A DNA stretch of 64,000 nt from Nectonema munidae (Eukaryota; Nematomorpha; Nectonematoida; Nectonematidae): NCBI GenBank assembly GCA_030549495.1, contig JAUIRK010000819.1, forward strand, positions 653,933 to 717,932. The letters run 5' to 3'. A program made the position numbers and the translations under genes. Shown one piece after another: positions 36,538 to 46,010 of the stretch (its first letter is position 1; every line of letters starts with the position of its first letter). Under the pieces are notes generated by a model. The model was given only the letters and a program-made list of their open reading frames with translations. It was not told the origin of the DNA and made no database searches.

Positions 36538-36837
36538 CGACTTCAAGTTCCTTATCTGCCGAAAATTCTTGATCCAAAATTTCTGCGACATCATATATTA
36601 TCTTGACAGAGTATGTGCCAGAGTCTTCTTCCTTCAAATCATTCAAAGACAAAGTTATCTTGTTGCCTCGAATTTCACTAGGATCTCCTTCTTTATATAT
36701 TTTCCCATCCTTGAACCAAGTATGCTTCCTAACATCGCGAATATTCTGATCTGCTTCAAAAACGAGCGTTGTATCGCTTCCACTCTCAAATATTTCGGTT
36801 GCTCCATTGCGATGAAACCCAAAACTCCTCTTATCCA
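36538..36837 (-). CDS. Immunoglobulin-domain exon (exon 2) of a secreted protein
   Basis: A 300-nt exon encodes one I-set-like immunoglobulin domain of about 100 residues: GSDTTLVFEA (B strand), HTWFKDGK (C strand Trp), NKITLSLNDL and EEDSGTYSVKI (the E-F turn with its typical DSGTY). The two disulfide cysteines expected at FEA and after GTY are missing, as in some muscle-type and invertebrate I-set domains. Donor and acceptor both give phase 1 (GTCG|GTAATA at 36538-36537; acceptor AAG|TG at 36837), the usual symmetrical phase of immunoglobulin exons, so more domains could follow to the left. If the donor is not used, the frame ends at TAA six codons later (36521). No neighbouring domain exon could be found within the window. 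Confidence 0.72.
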
Positions 36838-36908
36838 CTTCCTGGGAGTTGACTTAAAAATTTATTCATTGTAAACTTGTTAAAAACTGCAATACAATTT
36901 CATCTCAC

Positions 36909-36948
36909 CCTTCAAGAGGAGAGTGATGAGAGAGAAAAGTAAAAGCAT
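36909..36948 (-). CDS. Signal-peptide exon (exon 1) of the immunoglobulin protein
   Basis: ATG at 36948-36946 opens MLLLFSLITLLLK, a hydrophobic leader fitting a cleavable signal peptide. The exon ends AAGG|GTGAG, a good donor in phase 1, joined across a 71-nt intron (36838-36908) to the immunoglobulin exon. Phase and orientation agree. The short leader in its own exon is the normal start of secreted or surface immunoglobulin-superfamily genes. Confidence 0.68.
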
Positions 36949-37000
36949 TTCTATCTTTTTTCAATTCAAAAGTTTTTGCAAAACGCCAAAAATTCCTCTC

Positions 37001-37008
37001 ATTTATAC
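37001..37008 (-). promoter_or_regulatory. TATA box of the immunoglobulin gene
   Basis: Minus-strand GTATAAAT lies about 55 bp upstream of the start codon. That leaves room for a start site about 25-30 bp downstream and a 5' UTR of roughly 25 nt. The hexamer is common in AT-rich DNA; its position supports it. Confidence 0.5.
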
Positions 37009-38002
37009 ACATCTTTCCTGTCAATCAAACGATTTATTTGCTTGCTCAACTTTAAAACGTAATAGCATAGCAAATATTTGACTTTGAGAGAAAATTTGTC
37101 TTTATTCAAATATTTGCATATACTAATCCACGTAGATAGAAGAATTTTCAAAGATAACGTGAATTGTAATGCATTAGAAACACGAACATTTTTAGCTCAT
37201 TCAAGTATACGATGGAAGTATGCATTCACATAAAAGTGGGTGTAGTGAGTATAGGGGCAACATGTGTGCTAAGCTTTTATTCCTTTTATCCTTTTTTGAA
37301 AGCATGCAATTTTTCGTCCCAGATTGATAATAATCAAGCGTAACATATTTCAGGACATAACTTATTTTTCTATAGGCCGACAAAACACATATTATTTGAC
37401 TATATAATTTCTCTATACCTCCTAAATATTAGTAGTGATGGCAGACACAACTCAGAACATTTTATGCTTGCCCAAAAGAAGGGAGAACCAGGTCCTTATC
37501 GTGGCTATAAATGACCCAGCAGAACAATTTTAAAAGATCACATATTTTTCTTTTGGAGAAATAGTAAAAAAAATAGATCAGACATTTTAAAACAAAATGA
37601 TCCTTCATTGTTTCCAGCAAAATCGATTAAAAAATCGGGACATTGTATAGAAGGCATTTGAGACATATTCAATTTAAAGAAAACGCTGTTACCTTGCTAT
37701 CAACTTGAGAATTAGCAGCGGCTATGTTTTGTGATGTAACTTTTGCAATAGTTTTGTAGCATATACTTAGCGAGTTGGGAAAATAAAGACATTTGTTAAT
37801 AACGATGACCAAGTAAAAAAAATTTCAAATAACCATAAAGATAACGACAAAACATTTTTACGTTTGCGAGTTTGTTGATTTTTTTCGTTATACATATTTT
37901 AATCTTCAGTATTACAAAATAAGTAAGAAATCAAAGCGCGATATATTAGTAAATTTTTTTTTTCCTTTAATTTCAAATTTTATGTATACTTTGACTCAAG
38001 CA
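37009..38002. other. Non-coding stretch
   Basis: Presumed upstream region of the immunoglobulin gene; no element or gene could be supported. Confidence 0.5.
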
Positions 38003-38793
38003 TTAACATAACATAACATAACATATTTATTTAAGCAAAATAGAATTAACAACTTCACCCGACAAGGAATTCCAATCATCAAAAGCTCTTTGTGTTAAAT
38101 AAGTTTGACGATAGTTGTTTGGAAAACTTTCAGATTTAAACATGTGACAATGCGATCGGGAAATTCTTGCAGAAAACTCAGGCAAAACATCTTCGTTTAT
38201 CATCATATTATTCTTTCTGAAGCTGAAAATGGTGATCATTTCATTTCTCCTTATTCTGTAGTGATAGTGAAGGTGAGTTTAAAATTTTCATACTTTCAGA
38301 GTATGAATTATTTCTCATAGTATGTATACTTTTAGTAAAGTTTGTTTTGAACTTTTTTAATCTTCTTAATACCACTAGGCAAAATATCTGCCATAAATCA
38401 CGTTTGCGTACTCGAGGATTGGTCTTACCAAGGACTTAAAAAGGTCGATATCAAATAATATAGTTTTTCAACATATGTATCGTAGAATATGCTTTTTTCA
38501 CAGCAGGCGAAACAGGTAGATTAAAATTTAACTTTGACTCAATTATGAATCCTAGGACATCATTCTGTTTTTGAAGTTTAGGCAGAGCCACACCACGTAA
38601 AAAGAACGCATCGTTATTAGGTTCTCCAATTTTAAGAACTCAGATCCCACTCAATAGGCCATTCATGCAAGCAATCTAAATCATTCTGTAACGATACATT
38701 TGAACTTTTATAAGGAATAATTAAATAACTTGATGTCATCTGCAAAAACGTTCACGTAAGAAGTTAAGTCACGTGTAACGTCATTGAAAAAAA
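38003..38793 (-). mobile_element. 5'-truncated LINE, reverse transcriptase C-terminus
   Basis: On the minus strand: YVNVFADDIKLF (motif C, FADD) near 38745-38700, then LFKSLVRPILEYANVIYG (thumb), and finally FPNNYRQTYLTQRAFDDWN with SLSGEVVNS (38027-38239), the characteristic end of CR1-like LINE polymerases. Several stops and frame changes interrupt the middle. The 3' end reads AAATAAATATG and a TATGT-repeat tail (complement of about 38005-38025). Its 5' truncation point adjoins minisatellite DNA of the palindrome that follows. Confidence 0.8.
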
Positions 38794-39407
38794 TTGTAAA
38801 AAACCGTAATTTTTAATTTTGTAATTTTAGTTCTATTTTGCCCTTTTGCAATTATATTCATCCCTTTGCAATTCTCTTTCCTTTAACCTTTTTTAAATTT
38901 TAGTTTTTTTTTGATATATTTTACAAAGTAATTTATATTACTTTGACATATACTATTTTTAATTATTTCATATTTTGACTATTTACATGACGATTATTTT
39001 TTTGATGCTTTGAAGAATATCAGAAACTAAATCATTTTAATTTTTATTTATTTCGGAAATAAATCTTCATAGAATAAAAAATCTTTATAAATAAAATGAA
39101 AAAATTAAAAAGCTATAAATTTGGTATTTGTAAATAAGATTTTTTGCAAAATAATTAAAAATAGAAATAAATTAGTTTCTGATTTTCTGCAAAAAAATAA
39201 AAAAATTCATCGTGTAAATATTCAAAATATCAAAAAGTAAAAATGGTACAGGTCAAGATAATATAAATATGACAAATAAAAATAAAACTAAGAAATAGTT
39301 GAAGGCTAGTTGATTTCCACACCACCCTTGAGGTACAACGTATAGGCGCATTAACTTTTTTTTAAGTGGAAGTATCCCCAGTAGGTATATCGTAACCACT
39401 GTTCATA

Positions 39408-39602
39408 TTAATACCCTTTTTATTTCTATTTTGTCTTTTTGGAATTCTATTTCGTATTTTTGCAATTCTCTTTGGTCCTTTTGAAATTCTGTTTCCTTCG
39501 CCTTTTTAAAGTTTTTGGAAATTAACTTTATTTAGGTAAGAGAGTTATTCTATAGCAAAAAGATAAAATAGAATTAGCAAAAGACAAAATAGAACTAAAA
39601 TT
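39408..39602. repeat. Inverted minisatellite arrays, left arm
   Basis: TTCTATTTTGTCTTTTTGGAA-type units run toward the gene and then, after TTTCCTTCGCC, AAAATAGAATTAGCAAAAGAC units run in opposite polarity, ending at the gene's polyadenylation site. Mirrors 41333-41640. Confidence 0.75.
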
Positions 39603-39618
39603 GGTATTTATTATATAT

Positions 39619-40206
39619 TTATTTTCTGAACCCTTTTCTGTATTCTAAGCGAATTTGCTTCTGCAACTTCTTGTTTTCTTTCTTTTCTGCTTGGGCTCTC
39701 ATGTTTTCTCTCTTCTTTTCATTCTTGATCGAGTTCATCTTTTCCTTTTTGCGTGTGCTTTCTTTCTCAATTTTAATGCATTTTGATTTGAAGGCTAAAA
39801 ACTTTCCTTCACTATTTTGCACATTTTCTTTCTTGAGATTCATTTCCTTCACCTCTTCTTTTTTTCCTTTCAAGTTGACTTTGTAAGAGTCCTTATTTTT
39901 GACATATTCAACGAAATTAGTCAAATGCTCTATCTTTTCCTTTTTTAATCTTTGAATATCAACTTTTCGAACTTCTTTAGCTTTCTCTTTTTTATCGAGT
40001 TGGCATTGTTTTGCCTTTGATTTCTTTTTTGAGCAAGCAGAATTCCTGTATTTGTGAGGTTCATTTCCTGCAATGCTCTTTCTTATATTTTCCTCAACTT
40101 TTTCGTATGAGTATTTGAGTTTTAGAAAAATAGCAATGCAAGCTTTTATTACTATTTCCCACAAGAAAGCGCAAGCCTTAATTATTGTGTTTCCCAGGGT
40201 GGCCAT
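39619..40206 (-). CDS. Lysine-rich coiled-coil protein, palindrome copy 1 (195 aa)
   Basis: Start chosen at ATG 40206-40204 (context GATAATGGCC, shared exactly by the partner gene); the frame also extends 13 codons upstream without an ATG. Residues 1-31 contain a hydrophobic or amphipathic segment (MATLGNTIIKACAFLWEI, then VIKACIAIFLKL), possibly a membrane anchor. The rest is extremely Lys/Glu-rich, predicted as long charged helix or coiled coil, with conserved blocks KIEHLTNFVEYVKN, FKSKCIKIEKEST and RENMRAQAEKKENKKLQ. It ends RLEYRKGFRK; AATAAA overlaps the stop codon. About 85 percent similar to the divergent partner at 40756-41310, with most indels in multiples of three, a sign of selection on the protein. 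No family recognised; a ribosome-, membrane- or nucleic-acid-binding role would be guesswork. Confidence 0.72.
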   Translation of the reverse strand: MATLGNTIIKACAFLWEIVIKACIAIFLKLKYSYEKVEENIRKSIAGNEPHKYRNSACSKKKSKAKQCQLDKKEKAKEVRKVDIQRLKKEKIEHLTNFVEYVKNKDSYKVNLKGKKEEVKEMNLKKENVQNSEGKFLAFKSKCIKIEKESTRKKEKMNSIKNEKKRENMRAQAEKKENKKLQKQIRLEYRKGFRK

Positions 40207-40755
40207 TATCGTAGAGTGCTTTTTATAAAAGTGACAGTAACACACTTTCTATAGTTATTAGAAAACTCGTGGTAATTTGATTGGTCATAAAAAATTAAAA
40301 AATAAATTTCATTTGCATGCATGTCTTTTATCGTTCGTAATTTTACGCTAGTGCGTAAAGATGCGTCTGTTATCTTACGCAATTTTGTATATCCTCACAT
40401 ACCACAAATGAAATGTATTCGTCTACAGAACACAAGGTTTGCATTTTTAAAACATTTTTTTTTAAATTGACTTTATTGACTTTATTCGCCCTAGTTATAA
40501 GCGCAAACATAGTGTTCTGTAGTTCTGTTTCATTTGTGGTATGTGACAAAATTGTGTTATAAATAGCGAAGATAACATACGCATCTTTACGCACTAGCGT
40601 AAAATTACGAACGATAAAAGACATGCGCATACATCAACCACATATAACGAATGAAATTTATTTTTTTAATTTTATGACCAATGAAATTGCCACGAGTATT
40701 CTAATAACTATAGAAAGTGTTTTACTGTCACTTTTATAAAAAGCACTCTACGATA
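40207..40755. promoter_or_regulatory. Shared bidirectional upstream region of the gene pair
   Basis: The 549 bp between the two start codons are themselves inverted about 40.48 kb. Each side has TTTATAAAAAGC 20-25 bp before ATG and, farther out, the near-palindrome TTACGCTAGTGCGTAA (about 40345 and its complement about 40592) plus ACATACCACAAATGAAA / TTTCATTTGTGGTATGT. Mirrored elements imply both genes are driven the same way. The TATA-like motif is rather close to the ATG, so the true start site or start codon is uncertain. Confidence 0.5.
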
Positions 40756-41310
40756 ATGGCCACTCTGGGAAACACCATAATTGAGCCTTGCGCTTTCTTG
40801 TGGGAAGTCAGGGAAAATATAAGAAAGAGCATTGAAAGAATTGAACTTTTCAAATACGAGAATTCTGATTATTGCTCGAAAAATAAAAAAAAGAAATCAA
40901 AGGCAAAACAATGCCAACTCGATAAAAAAGAGAATAAGCCTAAAGAGGAAGTTGAAGAAGTTCAAGAAATTGATATTCGAATATTTAAAAAGGAAAAGAT
41001 AGAGCATTTGACTAATTTCGTTGAATATGTCAAAAATAAGGACAACTTGAAAGGGAAAAAAGAACAGGCGAAAGAAATGAAATGTCAAAATCTGGAGAAA
41101 GAAAATGTGCAAAATAGTGAAGCAACGTTTTCAGCCTTCAAATCAAAATGCATTAAGATTGAGAAAGAAAGCACACGCAAAATGGAGAAAATGGAGTCGA
41201 TCAAGAATGAAAAGAAGCGAGAAAACATGAGAGCCCAGGCAGAAAAGAAAGAAAACAAGAAGTTGCAGAGGCAAATTCGCTTAGAATACAGAAAAGGGCT
41301 AAGAAAATAA
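40756..41310 (+). CDS. Lysine-rich coiled-coil protein, palindrome copy 2 (184 aa)
   Basis: Divergent head-to-head partner of the gene at 39619-40206. The ATG at 40756 has the same GATAATGGCC context. It starts MATLGNTIIEPCAFLWEV but lacks 19 codons that form the second half of the hydrophobic stretch in copy 1, so it is probably not membrane-anchored in the same way. The charged helical body (KKEKIEHLTNFVEYVKN, FKSKCIKIEKESTRK, RAQAEKKENKKLQRQ) and the ending RLEYRKGLRK are retained. AATAAA overlaps the stop, with a second at 41317-41322. Differences from copy 1 include several in-frame insertions such as extra Lys codons. No family recognised. Both copies open is unexpected if they were neutral repeats of this age. 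Confidence 0.72.
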   Translation: MATLGNTIIEPCAFLWEVRENIRKSIERIELFKYENSDYCSKNKKKKSKAKQCQLDKKENKPKEEVEEVQEIDIRIFKKEKIEHLTNFVEYVKNKDNLKGKKEQAKEMKCQNLEKENVQNSEATFSAFKSKCIKIEKESTRKMEKMESIKNEKKRENMRAQAEKKENKKLQRQIRLEYRKGLRK

Positions 41311-41332
41311 ATATGTAATAAATACCAATTTT

Positions 41333-41640
41333 AGTTCTATTTTTTCTTTTCCTAATTCTATTTTCTTCTTTATTGCAATCCTATTTTCTTCTTTCCCAAT
41401 TTTATTTTGCCCTTTTCAATTCTATTTTCTTCTTTTTAATTCTATTTTGATCTTTTGCTATTCTATTTTGTCTTTTGCTAATTCTATTTTATTTTTTTGC
41501 TATAGAATAACTCTCTTACCTAAATAAAGTTAATTTCCAAAAACTTTAAAAAGGCGAAGGAAACAGAATTTCAAAAAGACCAAAGAGAATTGCAAAAATA
41601 CGAAATAGAATTACAAAAGTACATAATAGAATTGAAAAGG
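41333..41640. repeat. Inverted minisatellite arrays, right arm
   Basis: TTCTATTTTCTTCTTT-type units follow the gene. After the AATAAAGTTAATTTCC centre come AAAATAGAATTACAAAAGT units of opposite polarity. The two arrays could pair with each other in a transcript. Larger than the left-arm counterpart. Confidence 0.75.
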
Positions 41641-42058
41641 CATTCATGTGAACAGTGGTTACGATATACCTACTGGGGATACTTCCACTTAAAAAAAAGT
41701 TAATGCGCCTATACGTTGTACCTCAAGGGTGGTGTGGAAATCAACTAGCCTTCAACTATTTCTTAGTTTTATTTTTATTTGTCATATTTATATTATCTTG
41801 ACATGTATCATTTTTATTGGTTGATATTTAGAGTATTTACACGATGAAAATTTTATTTTTGGCAGAAAATCAGAAACAAATTATTTCTATTTTTAATTAT
41901 TTTGCAAATTTTTTTCATTTTATTTATAAAGATTTTCTTTTTATGAGGATTCATTTCCGAAATGAATAAAAATTGAAATGATTTAGTTTCTAATTTGCTG
42001 CAAAGAAACAAAAAAATTTCGTCGTGGAATTAGTCAAAATATGAAATAATTAAAATTA

Positions 42059-43763
42059 GTTAGAGTGCCTTATTGAATCCTTCTTATTGAATTATTTTAA
42101 TTTTATACCCTCTCTTTTGAGCAATACTAGACTATTTCACTCAAACATAAAAACCCCTCTATACCCAATAAAATACAGTTTTTTTTTAATTTTTCCAAAA
42201 ATTTTTAATTGTAGAAATTTATAGCTAATTTTTACCCTGTCAATGTCCCAAACCTCAAAAATTTATTTTGAAGAAATAATTTCAAAATTTTATCCCACTT
42301 CTATTATCTTACGTTTTTAAATTTTTTTCAGAATGATTGCAACTCTACTGCTATAACCTAATGTTAATGTGGATGAGGCTTTTCACTCTTAGGTGATTGA
42401 AGAACTTTTTGAGATCTCCTCCAAGGAGATGGAAAGACAAAAATATCTTGTCTCTATGAATTATGAATTATACATTTTTAGATAATGGTACAATAGTATA
42501 TTGATTTATAATATCCAAGAAGAATTGATTTGCTTAACTTGTTTTATTTCATAGCACATCTCTCGAAACTTAGTTATATTGGTATATTTAAACATCATTG
42601 CATCTTTAGTGTTATTGTCATCCGCGCCTCCTCACTTTTTTAACTTCTGGTTGCAGCCTTCGTCTAAATTCTATTCGAAAAAGGCGCACTTTTCAAATTG
42701 ATATTTATGCTTTCGATATTTTTGACTATGAAAAACGCAAAAAGAAAGAATTAAAGATGTTGGAGATAGCAATTCTAAGTTTTTAATTCTAGATTTGGAT
42801 GTTAAATTTATTTTGTCAATGCAGAAATCAATCCAAATTTTGCATGTCCTCCTATGCAACGGCAGCCTGGGGAGGTAAAATACGTTAGTCCATCTATATA
42901 TATATATATAGAAAAGTGAATTGTCAGAACGTCTTTCAAACGGCCAACTGTCATAACTGTCGTGATCACAAATTAACTTTCTTAAAATGTCCAGCTAACT
43001 GTCAATCATTTTGACGATTTTTCTTTTTTAAAACAATCTCTAACATATTTTCTTGTAATTAAATTAATCTGTAAAACATTTTACCACTCCATCCTTTAAA
43101 TTTGCGAAAATTTTTTTACAATAAACTTCTAAGCTATTATTTTAAAGATGCATTTTTTGCTCCAAAACCCTTGGAGAGCGAGAATGTAACACATCTGCTT
43201 TCTTTTCATTGGATAATTATATATTTAAAGGCGACGATTTTCATATATTTGGGCAGAGGTGTTTCAAAGTGCTTAACCGATTTTATGTCAGAAAGAGCAG
43301 TTAACATTTACTAATTTGATATTAAACTACCTAGTAATCAAAAAATCGTCTATGTAATTCAAAGATGAAAGGTGAATCAAATTAGTTAAAACTACTTTTA
43401 AAAATATTTATCTTCTACTTTACACTCCATTTTCTTCTGACTATTTCGGTCATTACGGCAAAAAAAGATATTTTTTCTATTATTCAATTTTGTATACCAT
43501 AATTATAAAAGGCTACAAAACATACTAATTCTTATCATATGACTCAACAAACGTCTGTCTAAAATACACCTAACCGTCTCTATTTATGTTGCATAAGATA
43601 GACTTTAGCTAGAAAGTTGTAAGACTATATTAGTGGTCAAAGTGACATACATACCCGTCAAAAACTTTTGCCATTCAAATCGCTGGCATAGGAAGAGAAT
43701 AGATGCGCATCAAAGCAATTTGATTGGAGTGAATCAACCGATAAAATGTTAAATGTGTTTTAG
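42059..43763. other. Non-coding stretch
   Basis: No exon found between the palindrome and the transporter exon. A TCTATATATATATATATAG segment at 42891-42911, followed by AATTGTCAGAACGTC, has a Helitron-like look but no matching 3' end. Most likely intron of the transporter gene. Confidence 0.45.
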
Positions 43764-43944
43764 GCAAGAAGCCAGGTAATCACAATATATGCGCTGTGTG
43801 GCTTTGCGAACATTGGATCGATGGGCGTGTGTATTGGCGGCTTCACAGCGCTCTGTTCATCTCTTCGGCCTTTGATCGCCAAAGTTGGTGTGCGGTCTGT
43901 GATAGCCGGGAACATTGCTTGCTTCATGACGGCTTGTGTTGCAG
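43764..43944 (+). CDS. Internal exon of a concentrative nucleoside transporter (SLC28/CNT)
   Basis: A 181-nt exon is bounded by GTGTTTTAG| (ending 43763) and |GTATAC (from 43945). It is read in phase 0 and leaves in phase 1. It encodes 60 residues including ALCGFANIGSMG, VCIGGFTALCSSLRP and VIAGNIACFMTACVAG. These match the C-terminal transport domain of CNT proteins, where ALCGFANxxSxG forms part of the sodium- and nucleoside-binding region and the NACxAG-like helix follows. CNTs are plasma-membrane Na+- (or H+-) coupled importers of nucleosides, normally about 600 residues. No other exon of the gene could be identified in the window, which is consistent with long, transposon-filled introns. 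An isolated duplicated exon cannot be excluded, but intact splice sites and an open frame argue for a working one. Confidence 0.8.
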
Positions 43945-44143
43945 GTATACCCTTATTCCTTTTTTTACCCGTCGCAAAGTTGACCTGTTTTTCATTTGGT
44001 ACGATTTTGATAACCACTTCTTTATCTAGATTTATACTTTTAAAAATTTTTAAACTATTTTATTTTGCTAAGTTCATTTTTGAAATTATAGGTCCATATT
44101 TTTTTCAACAAGTGAGCCTCCTTCACTTAACATTCTCTTTGTC

Positions 44144-44262
44144 CTGAACTTTATTAAAAATAGGATGAAAAATAGAAGATAACGCACAAATTATTTCCGT
44201 CTTTACGACCTTTGTCAATCGTTATATTCTACGTTTCATCCTATTTCTAATAAAGTTAAGGA
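44144..44262. mobile_element. Short MITE-like inverted repeat
   Basis: Ends TCCTGAACTTTATTAAAAAT and, complemented, TCCTTAACTTTATTAGAAAT. Inverted similarity continues for about 45 bp (AGGATGAAAnnTAGAAnATAACG) around a 30-bp centre. A 119-bp foldable element without coding capacity; no clear target duplication. Confidence 0.55.
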
Positions 44263-45982
44263 ATGAAGGAAATATTTAATATGAAACTACTTTTACTTGA
44301 AACGTAAAAGGAACGCTTTTTATTGGAACGAAAGATCTCCAAATGAAAGAATAATTTTGGGGGAAGGGGTGTAGCGCTCCCAAGGGAGCGTTTTGTAATT
44401 CTTATCGGACGATGTGAGAACTTACGAATAACAAGCAGCAGGCATTCATTTTATTTCTTGATTGAAACAAAAAAATATTTTTTATAATTTATGACTTTTA
44501 GTTATATATTTTCCAAAATAATTTACATGAGTAGCTATAATTTTGGGATGTCAAATCATCAAGCCAAACATATAAATTTCGTAGATTAACGCCAAACTTA
44601 GGACTCACATGAAATGCTATGAATTTTTTTATTCTGAAAGAAAATGTATCGCTTAAGTAAGGTATTTTCTTGACTTGACATTTAATTTGTTTTTTACTTG
44701 TCACTCAGCTAAACGTACATTTGATTTACTATTTGCCTTTATCTGTGAATAAATTTTGGAAATCACTTAGTCTCTTTATGGTTCATAACTATCGCTCTCA
44801 CTAACTAGAAGAGTTAATATATTGATGGCGAATATTTAGTTCAATTCCAATGCTTTATACCGCCGAAATCTTTGTATATATCCTGCAATTTTAACTCTTT
44901 ATCTATTTTTGATATCTTTGCTAAAAGGAAGCCAGTACACGTAACGGAATATTTATTTTTGAAATTTGAATTATAGCATATGAAATTTGGGTGTTTTAGG
45001 CAAATCTTTACTCTTTTTTATATTTTTTATTGCTATTTAGCGTTCTTTTACGCTTAACTTTCTTCAAGGCCTACATTTTAAACAAGATTTCAAATATTTG
45101 AAAAATAATCACGTGTATGCAATTTTTAATTTTAGGTTTTTTCCATTTAAAGTGCATATTCTTTTTCTTAATAAATTGGCAAAGATATATGCTTTCAAAA
45201 TAACAGTTGTCTTTGCAACTTTTTGAATTGTGAAATAGAAAATACTTGTTATATTTTTGTTCTTTCTTTATGCAATACTATTTTACTTTTTAAACGGTCA
45301 AATGTTTTATCGAACTTAAAATTTTAAAATTAACTTTAAAATAGATTCCTCAAAGTAAAAAATAACGCACAGAAAAATTTTTTAAGTTAGGAAGAAAATG
45401 TTTTGTATTGATATTTAAATCATAAATTTGCTTTTTAAGGAATCATCAGCATTGACTCTTCCAATTTATACGAAATTTAGTATCATAGCGTTAACAGCAC
45501 TTATTCCGCGTGAGATTTTATATCTTCCAAAAAATGTCAACAAAACTCGCATCTTCTCTCTTTTCAAAGTGATTTCCGCCGTTAGACAGAGTGGGAGAGA
45601 TGAAAGAAATGAATTTATTTTTTACTCCAACGTTTAATTCTTTTCGTGTCATAGTTTGGATACTCATTTTGATTTTTTATAGAGAATATTAAATAAATTT
45701 CAAATGTCCTTTTACATTTATATTTAATTAACATATATATCGATAGCTTGGCAAAGCTTCGGAGGCATTTCCTATCCAGAGAAGCGTTAGCCAACTATAT
45801 ATAGTATATAAAGTTGAAAATTTTTAAACATGTGTAACTTTTCTTCGGGTCATTAAAAAACAACCAAACTTGACATATGTGTTAAGAAGAAAAAGGTTTT
45901 GATTGTATCAAATTTTTATCAAGTTTCATTGAATTTTGTTAAAATTAGAAGACATTGAAATTTAAAAAAAAAAGTGACATAG

Positions 45983-46010
45983 TCTATATATATAACATAA
46001 CCATGTAGTG
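45983..46010. repeat. Outer end of foldback element, copy 1
   Basis: TCTATATATATAACATAACC then ATGTAGTG matches the outer left end of the second foldback (62880-62907). The hAT at 46011 separates it from the rest of copy 1, which resumes with GTAGTGGGTAG at 48859. Confidence 0.7.

Larger units (their letters stand above)
38957..42058. repeat. 3.1-kb palindrome with roughly 1.5-kb arms
   Basis: Sequence outward from about 40.5 kb is mirrored on both sides. Examples are GTTGATTTCCACACCACCCT at about 39309 against AGGGTGGTGTGGAAATCAAC at about 41732, and the outer AATTATTTCATATTTTGACT (38957) against its complement ending 42058. Each arm contains an open reading frame, inverted minisatellite arrays, and a further internal inverted repeat of about 180 bp (GCAGAAAATCAGAAAC against AGAAACTAAATCATTTC types). 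Arms differ by roughly 10 percent plus indels, so the palindrome is not a recent or assembly-induced mirror. Confidence 0.88.
43945..46010. other. Non-coding, probably intron of the transporter gene
   Basis: No exon seen downstream of 43944. The only structured item is the small inverted-repeat element at 44144-44262. Short open frames such as 45428-45637 are not supported. Confidence 0.45.

Noticed and set aside
42885-43000. Helitron-like 5' start TCTATATATATATATATAG plus AATTGTCAGAACG
   Set aside because: No CTRR end with hairpin was found, and TA repeats are common here.
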